This document shows positions 55,031 to 64,000 of a DNA stretch of 64,000 nt, piece by piece. The notes beneath the pieces are model-generated. The model was not told where the DNA came from and did no database searches. It was given only the letters and a program-made list of their open reading frames with translations. How positions within the stretch are numbered: the stretch's first letter is position 1; every line of letters starts with the position of its first letter. Source of the DNA: Sanderia malayensis (lineage: Eukaryota > Cnidaria > Scyphozoa > Semaeostomeae > Pelagiidae); assembly GCA_013076295.1 (NCBI GenBank), contig RQOL01000780.1, forward strand, positions 124,001 to 188,000, read 5' to 3'. The position numbers and the translations under genes were made by a program.

Positions 55031-56174
55031 AAGCACAAACGCTGCTTGATTTGCCATGTGAGGACTCTTTCGAGTCAAAGTCAGCTTGCAACAAGGACTC
55101 CTTCCAAATCATCGAGTTGATAGAACACGAAGAAGAGTCAGGACATGTATCAGAAAGAGAAGGGAACAAATTATTTTCAGAAAATGAAAACTTAAGGCAA
55201 GAGGTGGAAGAGTGGAAGGAAAAGTACCTGGAGTTATGCGAGTTCAAAGATAAAGAAAAAGACAAATTCAAGAAAGAGATACAAAAACATTTGAAGACAT
55301 CTATTCGATCCAGTGCTGTGGAAGGGGATGACAAAAAATGCAAGTTGAAGACAGGCCTCTCCTGGAGTTCATTTGAAACCCTTTATGAATATCTACACAG
55401 ACGTATAATGCAAAACTCCAAAACCCAGTGCAAAATTCTTATAAAGGAGCAAATTTTTCTCACTTTAGTGAAACTCAGACAAAATCCATCAACTGCACCG
55501 ATGGCACATCTTTCAGACATTGCAGTATCAACATTTGTTACTATTTCTTACAGATATCTGAATCTTCTCTATGCGAAAATTGGCTTTCTTGTACACTGGC
55601 CTGATAGGGAGGTAATCTTCAACACAGTGCCTCCAATATTCAAAGCTAAATAGCCCAGACTAACATGCATTGTGGACTGCTTTGAAATAAACATCGAAAG
55701 TCCAAAGTTACATGCAGCACGAGCAGCCACATACTCTAATTACAAGAAACCAACAACTGTCAAATATTTTATCGCTTGTCATCCTGGAGGTGCAATAACC
55801 TATCTCAGCCCTGGTTGGGCAGGGCATGCTTCTGATGCGGAAATTGTGAGGAAATCCGATTTTATGACCTATAAACATTTCATGCCTGGTGACCAGATAT
55901 TAGTTGATAAAGGCTTTACTTCGCGCCAGATTTCATGAAGGGGAAACCTCAAATGCCTGCTTCAGAGGTGGAAAATTCAAGAGAGATTTCGAACGCAAGA
56001 ATTCATATAGAGAGAGTCATTGGTGTTTTGAAAAATAGATATCATATATTAGATGGACCTTTACAATTACGCCTTGTCAAATCGATCAAGGAAGAAGGTA
56101 AGGAAGTAAACAACATTTCTGTAATAGACAAAATTATATGGAAGAAGGAGTCATATACAAGGAATGATACATAA
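55031..56174 (+). pseudogene. ISL2EU-type transposase (copy 2), 5' end in the gap
   Basis: After the gap comes a coiled-coil region (NKLFSENENLRQEVEEWKEK), then the HTH region LIKEQIFLTLVKLRQN and HLSDIAVSTFVTIS. A TAG at 55651-55653 stands where FKAKYPRLT would be expected (TAC to TAG). The DDE part follows in the same frame: TCIVDCFEINIE (first Asp), GDQILVDKGFT (second Asp). A shift near 55930 leads to ARIHIERVIGVLKNRYHIL with the last Glu. The N-terminal part, possibly a THAP domain, is lost in the gap. The convergent YqaJ-PHD gene starts 44 bp after it, the same two-gene plan as copy 1. Confidence 0.8.
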
Positions 56175-56899
56175 TAATGAATTTCATGTAAAAGCCTTTC
56201 AGAGAATTCAAAAGAGTTTAGCTGTATATTTGATTTCCATTGTTTTTTCTTCTATGTGCATTTCTGCATTTGGTGCTACAGTACCAGGTCTTTTTCCTAG
56301 GCTTTGTCTTTAATTCGACACAACTGAAATGAAACCATTGATACTGGCACTTTTCGTTATCGCAGCCAACCATTTCTTCATTTGGTTTCTCAGCCTGACA
56401 CTTGTAGTAAAGAACCTTGCAGGTGTATCCTGGGCCATTCTTCTTCACTTGATAAGACAGGGAGTATGTGTTGATTCCAGAAACAATTAAACTTTGCCAA
56501 CATGCTTTGAAGGTACAAATCATCCCGTGCAACATAAGATAGAACACAGTCAAGCACAGACCAGATGACAAAATGGCAGTAATTTGCTTTACAGATATAC
56601 ATCTGTAATTGCACCTGGGCGAAATACTTATGATTTGCTTTTATGGGCCCATGTACACGAGACCAAAAATTCATCCTAGAACAGTGGGGAGTATTACCAT
56701 AAATTCCGAACGCCAGCGTTTCCGGATAAAATTTTCTAAAATCTAAAATGATTTCAGGTAGCACATTAACCCCAATGATTGATTTGATAATTGGCTTCCT
56801 TATCGCACCTGTTTTTCTGATTGAAAAAATAATTTGAATCTCATAATTGTTTTCATCTACGGCGCTGGTACACATACACGAGTAACCTCTGTTATCAAA

Positions 56900-57870
56900 A
56901 TGGCTGGCTTTAGGCAATTTGTATATCAGAATTTTTCTGAAAATGAAAACTCTGGGACTCAAAATACAGAATTTTTTGAAGATTCTCAGGATCCAAGCCT
57001 TTACATGAGTCAGCCTGTATCTTATGTAACACTGAGTTTTAGCAGAACCAGTACTCCGCTATCAAGATCGTTTGTACCATCACGTATGCATGGATTTCCA
57101 ACACTGTTCATAGCACCTGGGTTTGGATCTACAATGCCTTATTCATTTGCACTATCATTTTTGGAGCAATATAGAGGGATCAGCAGCCAACAAAGCACCT
57201 CAAGGTCTACGCCAAGAGAAACACCTTCAACTTCAGGGACAATCTGTACAGTTTCCTCAGCTGCAGCTTCAAAGAAAGGCAGAAGGGCTTGGACGACAGC
57301 ACAAACAGATGTTCTTGTGAATGCCTGGAGAGAAGCATTTGTGGAATTAGAAAGCCACAGGAATAATAGGGCATGGAAGCAAATTCTGATTAAGGTAAAC
57401 GAAGCAGGCGAAAAGAGAACACTGGAACAAGTAAAGAAGAGGGTCAGCTACCTGAAAGACAAATATAAAGATGCCAAGGCCAAGAACAAGAAAAGTGGCG
57501 AAGCAAGGAACACACCTCAGTATTATGATGTCTTTGATGAGGTTTTGGGGGGGAAAGAGCGTTGTTCAGTTGGGTGAGGTGCAAGAAACGGGCACTGTAG
57601 GCGTGGTAGTAGGCCAAGATATGATCGCAGATGTTGAGAACAGTGATGAGCAAGACGTTGATGGGCAAGAAAGAAATGCTCAAGAGGATGGTGTTGCTGT
57701 TGCGAACCCATAGCCACAAAGATAAAAAAAGAAGAAGGCATCAAAGTCCTCCACAGCAACACAACTTGCTGAATGCTTAACCAAGCTACAACAACAGCAA
57801 GAGGACACAATGACACAGTTTTTGGAAGGGATGCAAAAATTTGAAGAAAGGAATTTCAACCCCAGTAAAA
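56900..57870 (+). pseudogene. Myb/SANT-like partner protein of Harbinger
   Basis: Harbinger elements need a Myb-like protein to bring the nuclease to the ends. The likely start is MAGFRQFVYQ at 56900. A Ser/Thr-rich N-terminus leads to the trihelix/SANT region: RRAWTTAQTDVLVNAWRE, then QVKKRVSYLKDKYKDAK. The frame ends at 57577 in a G run (57548-57553), and acidic sequence resumes in the next frame (IADVENSDEQD), followed by the Lys-rich KKKKASKSS and ECLTKLQQQQEDTM. So one frameshift in a homopolymer and a further stop break it. It converges with the nuclease gene. Confidence 0.75.
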
Positions 57871-58083
57871 AGATTTTCTTATATTGTTTTGTTTTTAAAT
57901 ATATTATTGTCTTCTTGTTCTTATCACATGTTCTATTTTTATTGTTACAAAAATATAGACTTGCATGTTGCCTGACGCTGTTTCTTGTGAAGGTTGTGTT
58001 ATAATTTTTTATTTCCCATGTGAACGGAAATTGCAACCCTATTGCATTTGACTGCTTTGTTTAATGCAGGAAATAAAGAGCAT

Positions 58084-59870
58084 TCAGAATGAGAAACCAA
58101 TATGTATTAATAGTAAAAGAACAACAAGAAATGACAAAATGTAAATAATGCAATGTTCAAAGTCACTAGAGTATCGAGCCGTCTTCCAGGTTACAAATGT
58201 AATCAACCAAAGGATCCCTGATGGTTTCCCAGATTCACAAAAACTGCCAGGAATGTTTTCATTCGCATTGTCACTGTATGGATCAGTAACCTCCTCCCCA
58301 GGCTCATTGCGTTCCTGACAAATATTGTGTAAAACACAACATGCCATTACAATATCTGCAACATATGATGGTTCCAAGCAAACTTTTCCTAGCAACAAAC
58401 GCCATCTTCCTTTCAATATGCCAAAGGCTCTTTCTATTAAAACACGTGCCTGGGACAGTGACAAGTTAAAAAGCTGCTCGGTGTTAGCCATGTTTTGTGA
58501 ATGGGCAAATGGTTTGATCACAGAATAGAGATAATACAGAAGGCCAACTCGAGCATTTTCGGTGGTCACGCATGTAAGCGAGGTTAAGGACTCCAAAACA
58601 CGTGTTGTGTAATATGCTAAGTATAATAAATCAAAAAAACACAATAATCATGCCTTCATTTTGTTATTCCGTGTATCAGTGAAAGTTTCTTCACTTGTAT
58701 GTAACACTCTTTTAATGACATTCACACACAACAGCCGCTTTCCCTGCCACAGCATTTTGTCACTATCCGCCATTAAACATAGGCCTATTCTCTTTTCCTA
58801 TTGTTCGCCCATTGTTCTGCCACTGGCGACATGAAAACGAGTTTAAGGACTCCACAAAATCCATGACCATGAGCTTCAAAGGATACCGACACGAGTTGGC
58901 CTTCTGTATTATCTCTATTCTGTGGTTTGATTAACCAATCATTTATAGGATAGGCTGCATCACCAACAAGATAAGGTTTCAAAGAGATTGATCTTGATAG
59001 CTTAAAAAGTGGTGCTTGTAAAATCTTTCCGTCCATGGCATCTTGATAGAGCCGCATATTCCTGAGTATACGCAAGTCATGCACAGAACCTGGAAAGCCG
59101 GCTGAGACACTAATGAATTTCAATGTCCCATCGCAAACTACTTGAATTCCGATGTTATACCGTTGCTTGCGGTCAAAAAATCAACTGTACTGTCTTTTGG
59201 AGCCAAAATTTGCACATGTATTCCGTCAATGGCACCCAAAACATTGGGCAATGGAGATAACGTTTCAAACTTTATTAATGTTTGTTCGCATTTTTCTTTG
59301 GTTTTAGGCCAGACAATGGACTGATTTCTAAGATGTACCAAGGCACCAACGAAGTCTTTTGTGATACGACCAACAATACAAGATGAAACCCCAAATGTTT
59401 GACCAATTGATCGGCATGATCCATCATTTACAAGCCACCAGATTGTCACAGCAACCCTTTTAGGGAATTGTGTTTCTCATATTGGTCTCACCTTTCTCCA
59501 TAAATCTGTGCACGACTGAGCAAATATAGTCGAAAGTGTCTCGAGAAACTCTATAATGTGTAGTCCAAAAATCTGGATACAGGTCTTTGCTTGTATTGAG
59601 ATCAGCATTGTAGTATACATCAAATTCATTGTGCTGGCGGTGGAAAGCCCATGCCTCTCTATCGTTATAAGCATTTGAAAAAAAATGCACAGGCGCTTGT
59701 TGCATTTGTAAGTTTCTTATTCTAATATATTCAGCAACAAAAGCCATCATTCTTTGCAACGAACATTGTCGATTTTGTTCCAATAAATATACAGTTATGA
59801 GAAGCAACATAAAAAATTCTTCGTCAGACATTGTGCTTGTAAAAGAAATAACAGAGAAAGAAGACAACAT
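58084..59870 (-). pseudogene. Harbinger DDE nuclease gene, two frameshifts and a MITE
   Basis: Cut-and-paste nuclease. Blocks on the minus strand: N-terminal LYPDFWTTHYRVSRDTFDYI (59540), VTIWWLVNDGSCRSIGQTF (59440), VLGAIDGIHVQI with the first Asp (59220), SVSAGFPGSVHDLRILRN (59060-59110), LVGDAAYPINDWLIKP with the second Asp (58930-58980), and ERAFGILKGRWRLL with the catalytic Glu (58420-58460). A one-base gain near 59465 and a one-base loss in a T run near 59180 shift the frame. A 406-bp MITE splits WLIKP from FAHSQN (58519-58924). Removing it gives WLIKPFAHSQN, the family sequence. Confidence 0.85.
58519..58924. mobile_element. 406-bp MITE with 7-bp target duplication (copy b)
   Basis: Inverted relative to copy a at 5588-5992 and clearly the same family throughout. 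Ends CACAGAATAGAGATAATACA, flanked by GTTTGAT on both sides (58512-58518 and 58925-58931). It sits in the Harbinger nuclease gene. Confidence 0.9.
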
Positions 59871-60114
59871 TTAATCCGCGTTGACATGTATCACCGAGAA
59901 AACAAGAATGCTGGCGAGCATCCCAATACTAATTAAGCGACCCTTTTTATCCTTACCAAGATGTTTGGCTGGTAGAATTTCTAAAAAAGCCCATGTACAC
60001 GGGAAAAGGAAGTTGCTAACTTGGCAATCCCTCCAAATATTTAGAAAAGTAGCTCGTGTACATGGGGCCTATGTTTCCATCATGGTCTAAGTGGACTCTG
60101 TTGTCACTCACATA

Positions 60115-61042
60115 CAGTCAACTCGGTCTAATTCGAACTCGTGTAATTCGAACTTTTATTAATTCGAACCAAATTCTGTGGTCCCTTGAAAAATTCCTAA
60201 CAAAGCCTTATAAAAAAACCTCTATAATTCGAACTTCTGTAATTCGAACTTTCTGTAATTCGACCATTTATTTTTGTACCCTCAAAGAAAAAAGTAATTC
60301 GTTACTCATGATAGAACTTCTTTTTTTGCTCTTGTCTCTGGCAAGCCCATTGAAGCTTGTGTCATTGGGCAGATTGAAGCAAATTGGCTTACTGGGACTT
60401 AGTACGGGATGCCAGACAGTGATTTTTACGACCCATTTTAAGCGTGACACTTTCTAGATGTTTAGATTCGATAAGTTGAACTTTATCAATGGCACTAACT
60501 AAAGTACCCAAACCTGTCAAGCTCATTGAAGATGCAGAGGAGGTATTAAGGCGAATATAAACGAAATTTCAATTCTTTTCGATGCTGAACTGCCGGTTAT
60601 TGTTACAAAAAATTGGAGCGTTCTATCTCATGAAAAAGGTTATCTATATAACACCTATATAATTAATAAAGCGTTAGAAGCTAAAAGACAACCAGAGAAC
60701 CCAACGGATAAATATGCAGTGGGTGTGCTCAAAGATGACAAAGTTTGGGGCACTTAGACAAAGGCAGTAATGGACGCTTTGCAAAACAATTTTCCAGGTT
60801 GTGACGAAATCCATATATTTTTGTTTTCTATTATAATAATTATTAAACTGTTTTGCTTCTTTAAAATGCCTTTAGTCCATAACAATGGTCATAAAAATAT
60901 AGTTTATGGCCATAAAACTGAGATATGGGGGTAACTAGGGGTAAAATATGGCACTTACATGAAAACTCGTATAATTCGAACTTTCTGTAATTCGAACAAA
61001 TTTGGATTCCCCCATAGAGTTCGAATTAGACAGAGTTGACTG
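60115..61042. mobile_element. 928-bp pogo/Tigger-like element with HIRAN-like fragment
   Basis: The ends are inverted repeats starting CAGTCAACTC(G/T)GTCTAATTC, flanked by TA (60113-60114 and 61043-61044). ATTCGAACT words repeat inside both ends, a habit of pogo/Tigger elements. The middle (60495-60800) has no transposase. It codes with breaks for KNWSVLSHEKGYLYN, then RQPENPTDKYAVGVLKDDK and, one frame over, GHLDKGSNGRFAKQF, which resembles a HIRAN-type region of invertebrate proteins. It may be a captured host or repeat fragment. It lies in the YqaJ gene. Confidence 0.7.
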
Positions 61043-62329
61043 TATGTTGCAAAGGTTGTACCCTCATTGGAGAGATTGAATGGGCATTTAATTTCCGAAA
61101 CTCCTTTCCCACAGCAATCACAGTTGACATAACCATCTGGAGATTCCCCGATCCACAGTTCCTTCGCAGAGATCCGCAATCCAGCTTTTGATGTTTTTGG
61201 GTTGCTGTGATTTTTCTGGAACTTACTAGAGAGTATGATTTTCCCTTGTGGCAAAAGAGTATTCTCGTCGTGCAACCCACATACTATCTTTTGGTATGTG
61301 CCAAAAGCATCTTTTTCGTGATCCCCCCCCCCACATAATTGCAGGGACTTGGTGCAACTGGTGAAAGCTGGGGAAACATATCTCTTGAGCAAGGACTTTG
61401 CTGGATTTTCTGCTTCTTGTTCAGTACTTGGTGGGCTTTTGAAGCTGTTATCCTGCCAACTCTTTGTTCATGCCATAGCATTGTGTCTGTCTGGCCTAGC
61501 GTAGCCTTTTCCAACGCGTCAATTTGATTTTCCGTTATGTGCACATAATCGCCAACCAATGTCCCATTTGAAACCTTGATGATATCTTTCAATGGTGGAG
61601 GGAAACCTGTCTTCTTCTCTGCACATTTTTTCCAAATGTAATCCTCAGCATGGCCATTGAAAGTGCTCAGATCAATTGAGGGTGACTTTTTCTTATGCAA
61701 TAAGCTTAACAGTATTTCTTGTTCATCTTCTGCTGCTGCTGAGGCCAAATTGTTCTTCGGTGCATTTTCTTGAGAAAGATTCTTTTTTGCTTCGCAACTA
61801 TAAAAATTGATGTCTCCTATAGTTTTTGCCTCAACAGCTTTGATAAAATAATCATTCCACTTGCAAGCTTGGCTTGTACATGCTAGTTTAGTTAAACCTA
61901 GCCACACTTGCTGCCTCCACAAGCAGCAACATGTGAGCAAGATTCTCCCAAGATGTAAAAATAAAATAGTACAAATAGCTATTGTGCATTTGATCAGTTA
62001 ATTACAGTATTTACTCAAATAAATGCCACCCCTAAATAAATTTTGGAAAGCATCAGCAAATGCATAAAACTTCTTAGTCTTTCAGAGAAAGCTATTGTAT
62101 TGAATACAATAAAACAAGAACTTACCCTGCTTTGCAAGTACAATGTGCTAAAATAATTATGATAATCATACGATTATCATATTTATACAAAACGGAGATA
62201 AGATTACGCTTAAATTTAAGGGGAGTGAGAGAATCAAAATGAGAATATAAGCCAGTAATCGCCGTTTTGTTGATGCGAGCCAATAGGATCTATTGATCTT
62301 ATGCTACATTTCATATTCAAGTTACCCGT

Positions 62330-62928
62330 ATTAAACGTTTTCTTAGTCTTAATGGTTACCCTCTGCAACTTATTGACTATACTATTCGTATGTTTCTTAA
62401 TAAATTATATCAGCCCCTATTTGTAAAGATACTGTTCCACACAAAAAATTTTGGTTTGTCTCCCTTTTTAGGATTCATTCTCTTCAAATACGTAAAAAAC
62501 TTAATAAGATTTTTTCTGAAGCCTATCCGTATATTAAACTTCATTTCGTTTTTTCCTCCTCTAAACGTATCTCGTCTTTCTTTCATTTTAAAGACCGTTT
62601 TCCTGTTTCCATTTGTTCTCAGGTTGTTTATCAATTTAAGTGCACAGGTTGTATTGCCTGTTGCTATCGGAAGACCTCCCGCCATTTAGCCACTCGCAGC
62701 CGAGAACATTTGGGAATAGGAAAAGCAGGTCAACCTGTTAAGTCTTCCTCTTCGGCCATACTAGACCACCTTATTGCCTCTGGGCATGAGGCCACTCTTG
62801 ACAACTTTTCTATTTTAAAGAAAGCATCCAATGAGTTTGATCTCCTTTTGTTTGAAAGCCTTCTCATCCTACGTGACCACCCCTCCCTTAACAATCAAAC
62901 GTCTAGCATTCCCCTACAGCTATTTTAA
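62330..62928 (+). pseudogene. Penelope-like element 3' part: RT end and GIY-YIG domain
   Basis: NGYPLQLIDYTIRMFLNKL (about 62352-62407) matches the end of the RT region. After a frameshift near 62465, RIHSLQIRKKLNKIFSEAYP leads into the nuclease part: FHFKDRFPVSICSQVVYQF, CTGCIACY, RKTSRHLATRSREHLGIG, ILDHLIASGH and FELL-like LLLFESLLI, ending PLQLF. The YIG of GIY-YIG is changed (CYRKTSRH where CYIGKTSRH would be expected), so the nuclease is damaged. The 5' part of the element is absent. It is a truncated 3' copy of the type expected from target-primed reverse transcription. Confidence 0.75.
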
Positions 62929-63053
62929 TTTTCTTTGTTTTTCATTGCATTTTAGTTTGTATATTGCCTCTAAACTATTTCACGATTGTCTTCTTTTCCT
63001 TTAGTTATGCCTTTGTTTGCTAAAATATAAATATTGCATTTAGTCTACTTTTT

Positions 63054-63095
63054 GTCATCTGAGGATGCTGACAGTTATTCATCAAAACGTTATGG
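63054..63095 (+). other. Degenerate hammerhead-ribozyme-like core
   Basis: GTC is followed by CTGAGGA (63059-63065), an 18-base stem-loop-sized spacer, and AAAACGTT (63084-63091). The hammerhead consensus is CTGATGA...GAAA; two core positions differ here. Penelope-like elements are known to carry such motifs, and this lies just after a Penelope 3' part. Probably a decayed ribozyme. Confidence 0.3.
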
Positions 63096-63099
63096 AATT

Positions 63100-63690
63100 T
63101 TTACTGTTTATGTCGTAGCTATTTTAATTCAATTTCATGGATTTGTCAATTTGGATGTCCATGCCTAACGTCGTTTACATTTTGAAATTTCTACATGCAA
63201 TTCGCTTCCCCATTTCTATGAGTATAGTGTTGTAATTGATTTGATATAAGGGCAGAAGCAGAGAGACTACAATCTTACTCGAATAGTATACATAAGATAA
63301 TGGTAAAAAGCCTATTTACAGTGGATTATATTTGAAACATGATCACAGAATAGAGAGGACATGATATGAATATGGGGTCTGGATCCGACCTAAGGAAGAT
63401 CTTTACAACACATTCCCCCAATTTGAATTATAAAATAATCAAATTACAAGCATATATAAAGGGTATAGAAATGTTTATAAAATGAAAAACCGAACAAAAC
63501 GAGTACAACAATTTCAAACTTTAAACTGTTCTGATGATAAAAATACGACTTCAAAATGTAACCATTAAAAACTAGGATTTATCCCTGCGACATAACTCTC
63601 CTATTGCAGCATTTTGCTTGGGCCTTTCAGCCTGCTGTGCCGTTTGTGTGTTTCACTTTTGCGCAGCTGGCGGCATAGGCATGATCGCTT
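63100..63690. other. No gene recognised
   Basis: AT-rich, no repeats or motifs that I can name; partly 3' flank of the Penelope fragment. Confidence 0.4.
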
Positions 63691-64000
63691 GTTGACCTGG
63701 TTGCTTTGCGGGTCTTGCTAAAGGTAAGGGCTGAATTCTTACTGGCTGAACTCCATGTGGTAGGTAATCTGAAATATCAAAACCCTTGTCAGCCATTACA
63801 GAACCACTATTTCAATAAAAATCTCAGTGCAGTCAATCACAACTCTAGTTGACGGATAAGTTTCTTTGAAGCTTTGGGGCATTGTTTTGTGAACACAAAC
63901 TCTTGAAGGCCATATTGGAAACAAGCGAAAACGGCTGGGAAGAAAATCAAACCATGTGATGCATATTCGTGATACCTGGGATTAAGATAAATGTGCTCTG
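63690..64000 (-). pseudogene. ISL2EU transposase deletion derivative (copy B), cut by window edge
   Basis: On the minus strand from the window end: RAHLS-type HTH end, FRLFPIWPSR, RVVIDCTEIF, then directly GSVMADKGF-type sequence, the same fusion as in copy A at 34145-34700. After LPHG the sequence differs from copy A (it continues Gln/Pro-rich, KQPGQQAIMPMPPAAQK, to a stop). The match outside that point is very high, so the two copies come from one deleted source element. Confidence 0.75.

Larger units (their letters stand above)
56645..60069. mobile_element. PIF/Harbinger element with 3-bp duplication
   Basis: The inverted ends start GG(G/C)CCCATGTACACGAG and are flanked by TAT (56642-56644 and 60070-60072). 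It carries the two genes expected of the superfamily, a Myb/SANT-type protein (+) and a DDE nuclease (-), in convergent orientation. Another GCCCATGTACACGG word lies inside the right end at 59989. The nuclease is broken by two frameshifts and a MITE. The insertion splits the YqaJ gene of ISL2EU copy 2. Confidence 0.9.
56218..61940 (-). pseudogene. YqaJ-PHD nuclease gene of ISL2EU copy 2, split by two transposons
   Basis: On the minus strand the first part (61940-61043) has LACTSQACKWNDYF and INFYS, then the YqaJ core GESPDGYVNCDCCGKG and SEIKCPF, i.e. the GxSPDG and ExK catalytic boxes. A pogo-like element (60115-61042) interrupts after FATY, and a Harbinger element (56645-60069) interrupts at DGNI. 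The gene resumes with [15 protein letters not shown] (56645 downwards), and the PHD finger [14 protein letters not shown]...[10 protein letters not shown]...WYC ends near 56240. Deleting both inserts with one target copy each makes the frame continuous at both sites. A frameshift near 61370 and others outside these sites remain. About 1.37 kb without inserts. Confidence 0.85.

Overview
This is a repeat-dominated, AT-rich eukaryotic window. Genes are spliced (for example a Helitron gene with about eight GT-AG exons). The families present are THAP/HTH/DDE transposases paired with YqaJ-PHD nucleases (ISL2EU type), a PIF/Harbinger element with its Myb partner, a P-element-like transposase, Penelope-like fragments, a DIRS-like element, a short-LTR Ty3/gypsy element, a RecQ-like helicase, a DUF6589 protein and a CXC-domain protein. 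From general knowledge, this mixture is typical of an invertebrate animal, most likely an anthozoan cnidarian (coral, gorgonian or anemone); the species cannot be fixed from the sequence. I see no host single-copy gene that I can defend, no rRNA, no convincing tRNA and no CRISPR. Nearly every coding region is a transposon gene, usually broken.

Layout. 0-6.5 kb: a decayed ISL2EU element (THAP exons, HTH/DDE transposase, convergent YqaJ-PHD tail) with an LTR-like direct repeat pair in its intron; then a Tc1/mariner relic with a MITE exactly inside it, and a Penelope-like relic interrupted by another MITE. 6.5-9.4 kb: no recognisable gene. 9.43-13.10 kb: a complete-looking DNA transposon with a 3-bp target duplication, three ~160-bp subrepeats in each inverted end and one 820-codon gene with XPG/PIN-like acidic motifs and a C-terminal CXC domain (Academ-like, by inference).

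13.45-29.19 kb: the most interesting unit. Two inverted terminal regions, each an outer ~90-bp module, an array of 114-bp repeats and an inner promoter-like block, enclose a RecQ-like helicase gene, a DUF6589 gene and a C2H2 zinc-finger gene. I read this as one giant DNA transposon of about 9.7 kb, later hit by a DIRS-like element (inside the helicase) and by a short-LTR gypsy element (inside the zinc-finger gene). 29.2-34.7 kb: a broken P-element-like transposase with THAP domain, a promoter-like stretch, and an ISL2EU deletion derivative.

34.7-41 kb: a 2.5-kb array of the same 114-bp repeats with a 684-bp higher-order period, then microsatellites and a 3.5-kb palindrome that carries the same outer terminal module and the same inner promoter-like block. 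It looks like a gene-less, head-to-head relative of the giant element. 42.9-49.0 kb: a Helitron (HUH Rep plus Pif1 helicase), spliced but frameshifted. 49-54.9 kb: no gene, one old internal duplication, then a 100-base N gap.

55-62 kb: a second ISL2EU element whose nuclease gene was interrupted by a Harbinger element (3-bp duplication) and by a pogo-like TA element carrying a HIRAN-like fragment. The Harbinger transposase gene was in turn interrupted by a second copy of the 7-bp-duplication MITE. Removing each insert with one target copy restores the reading frame at the site, so the order of events can be read directly. 62.3-64 kb: the 3' end of a Penelope-like element (GIY-YIG domain, degenerate hammerhead-like motif) and a second copy of the ISL2EU deletion derivative at the window edge.
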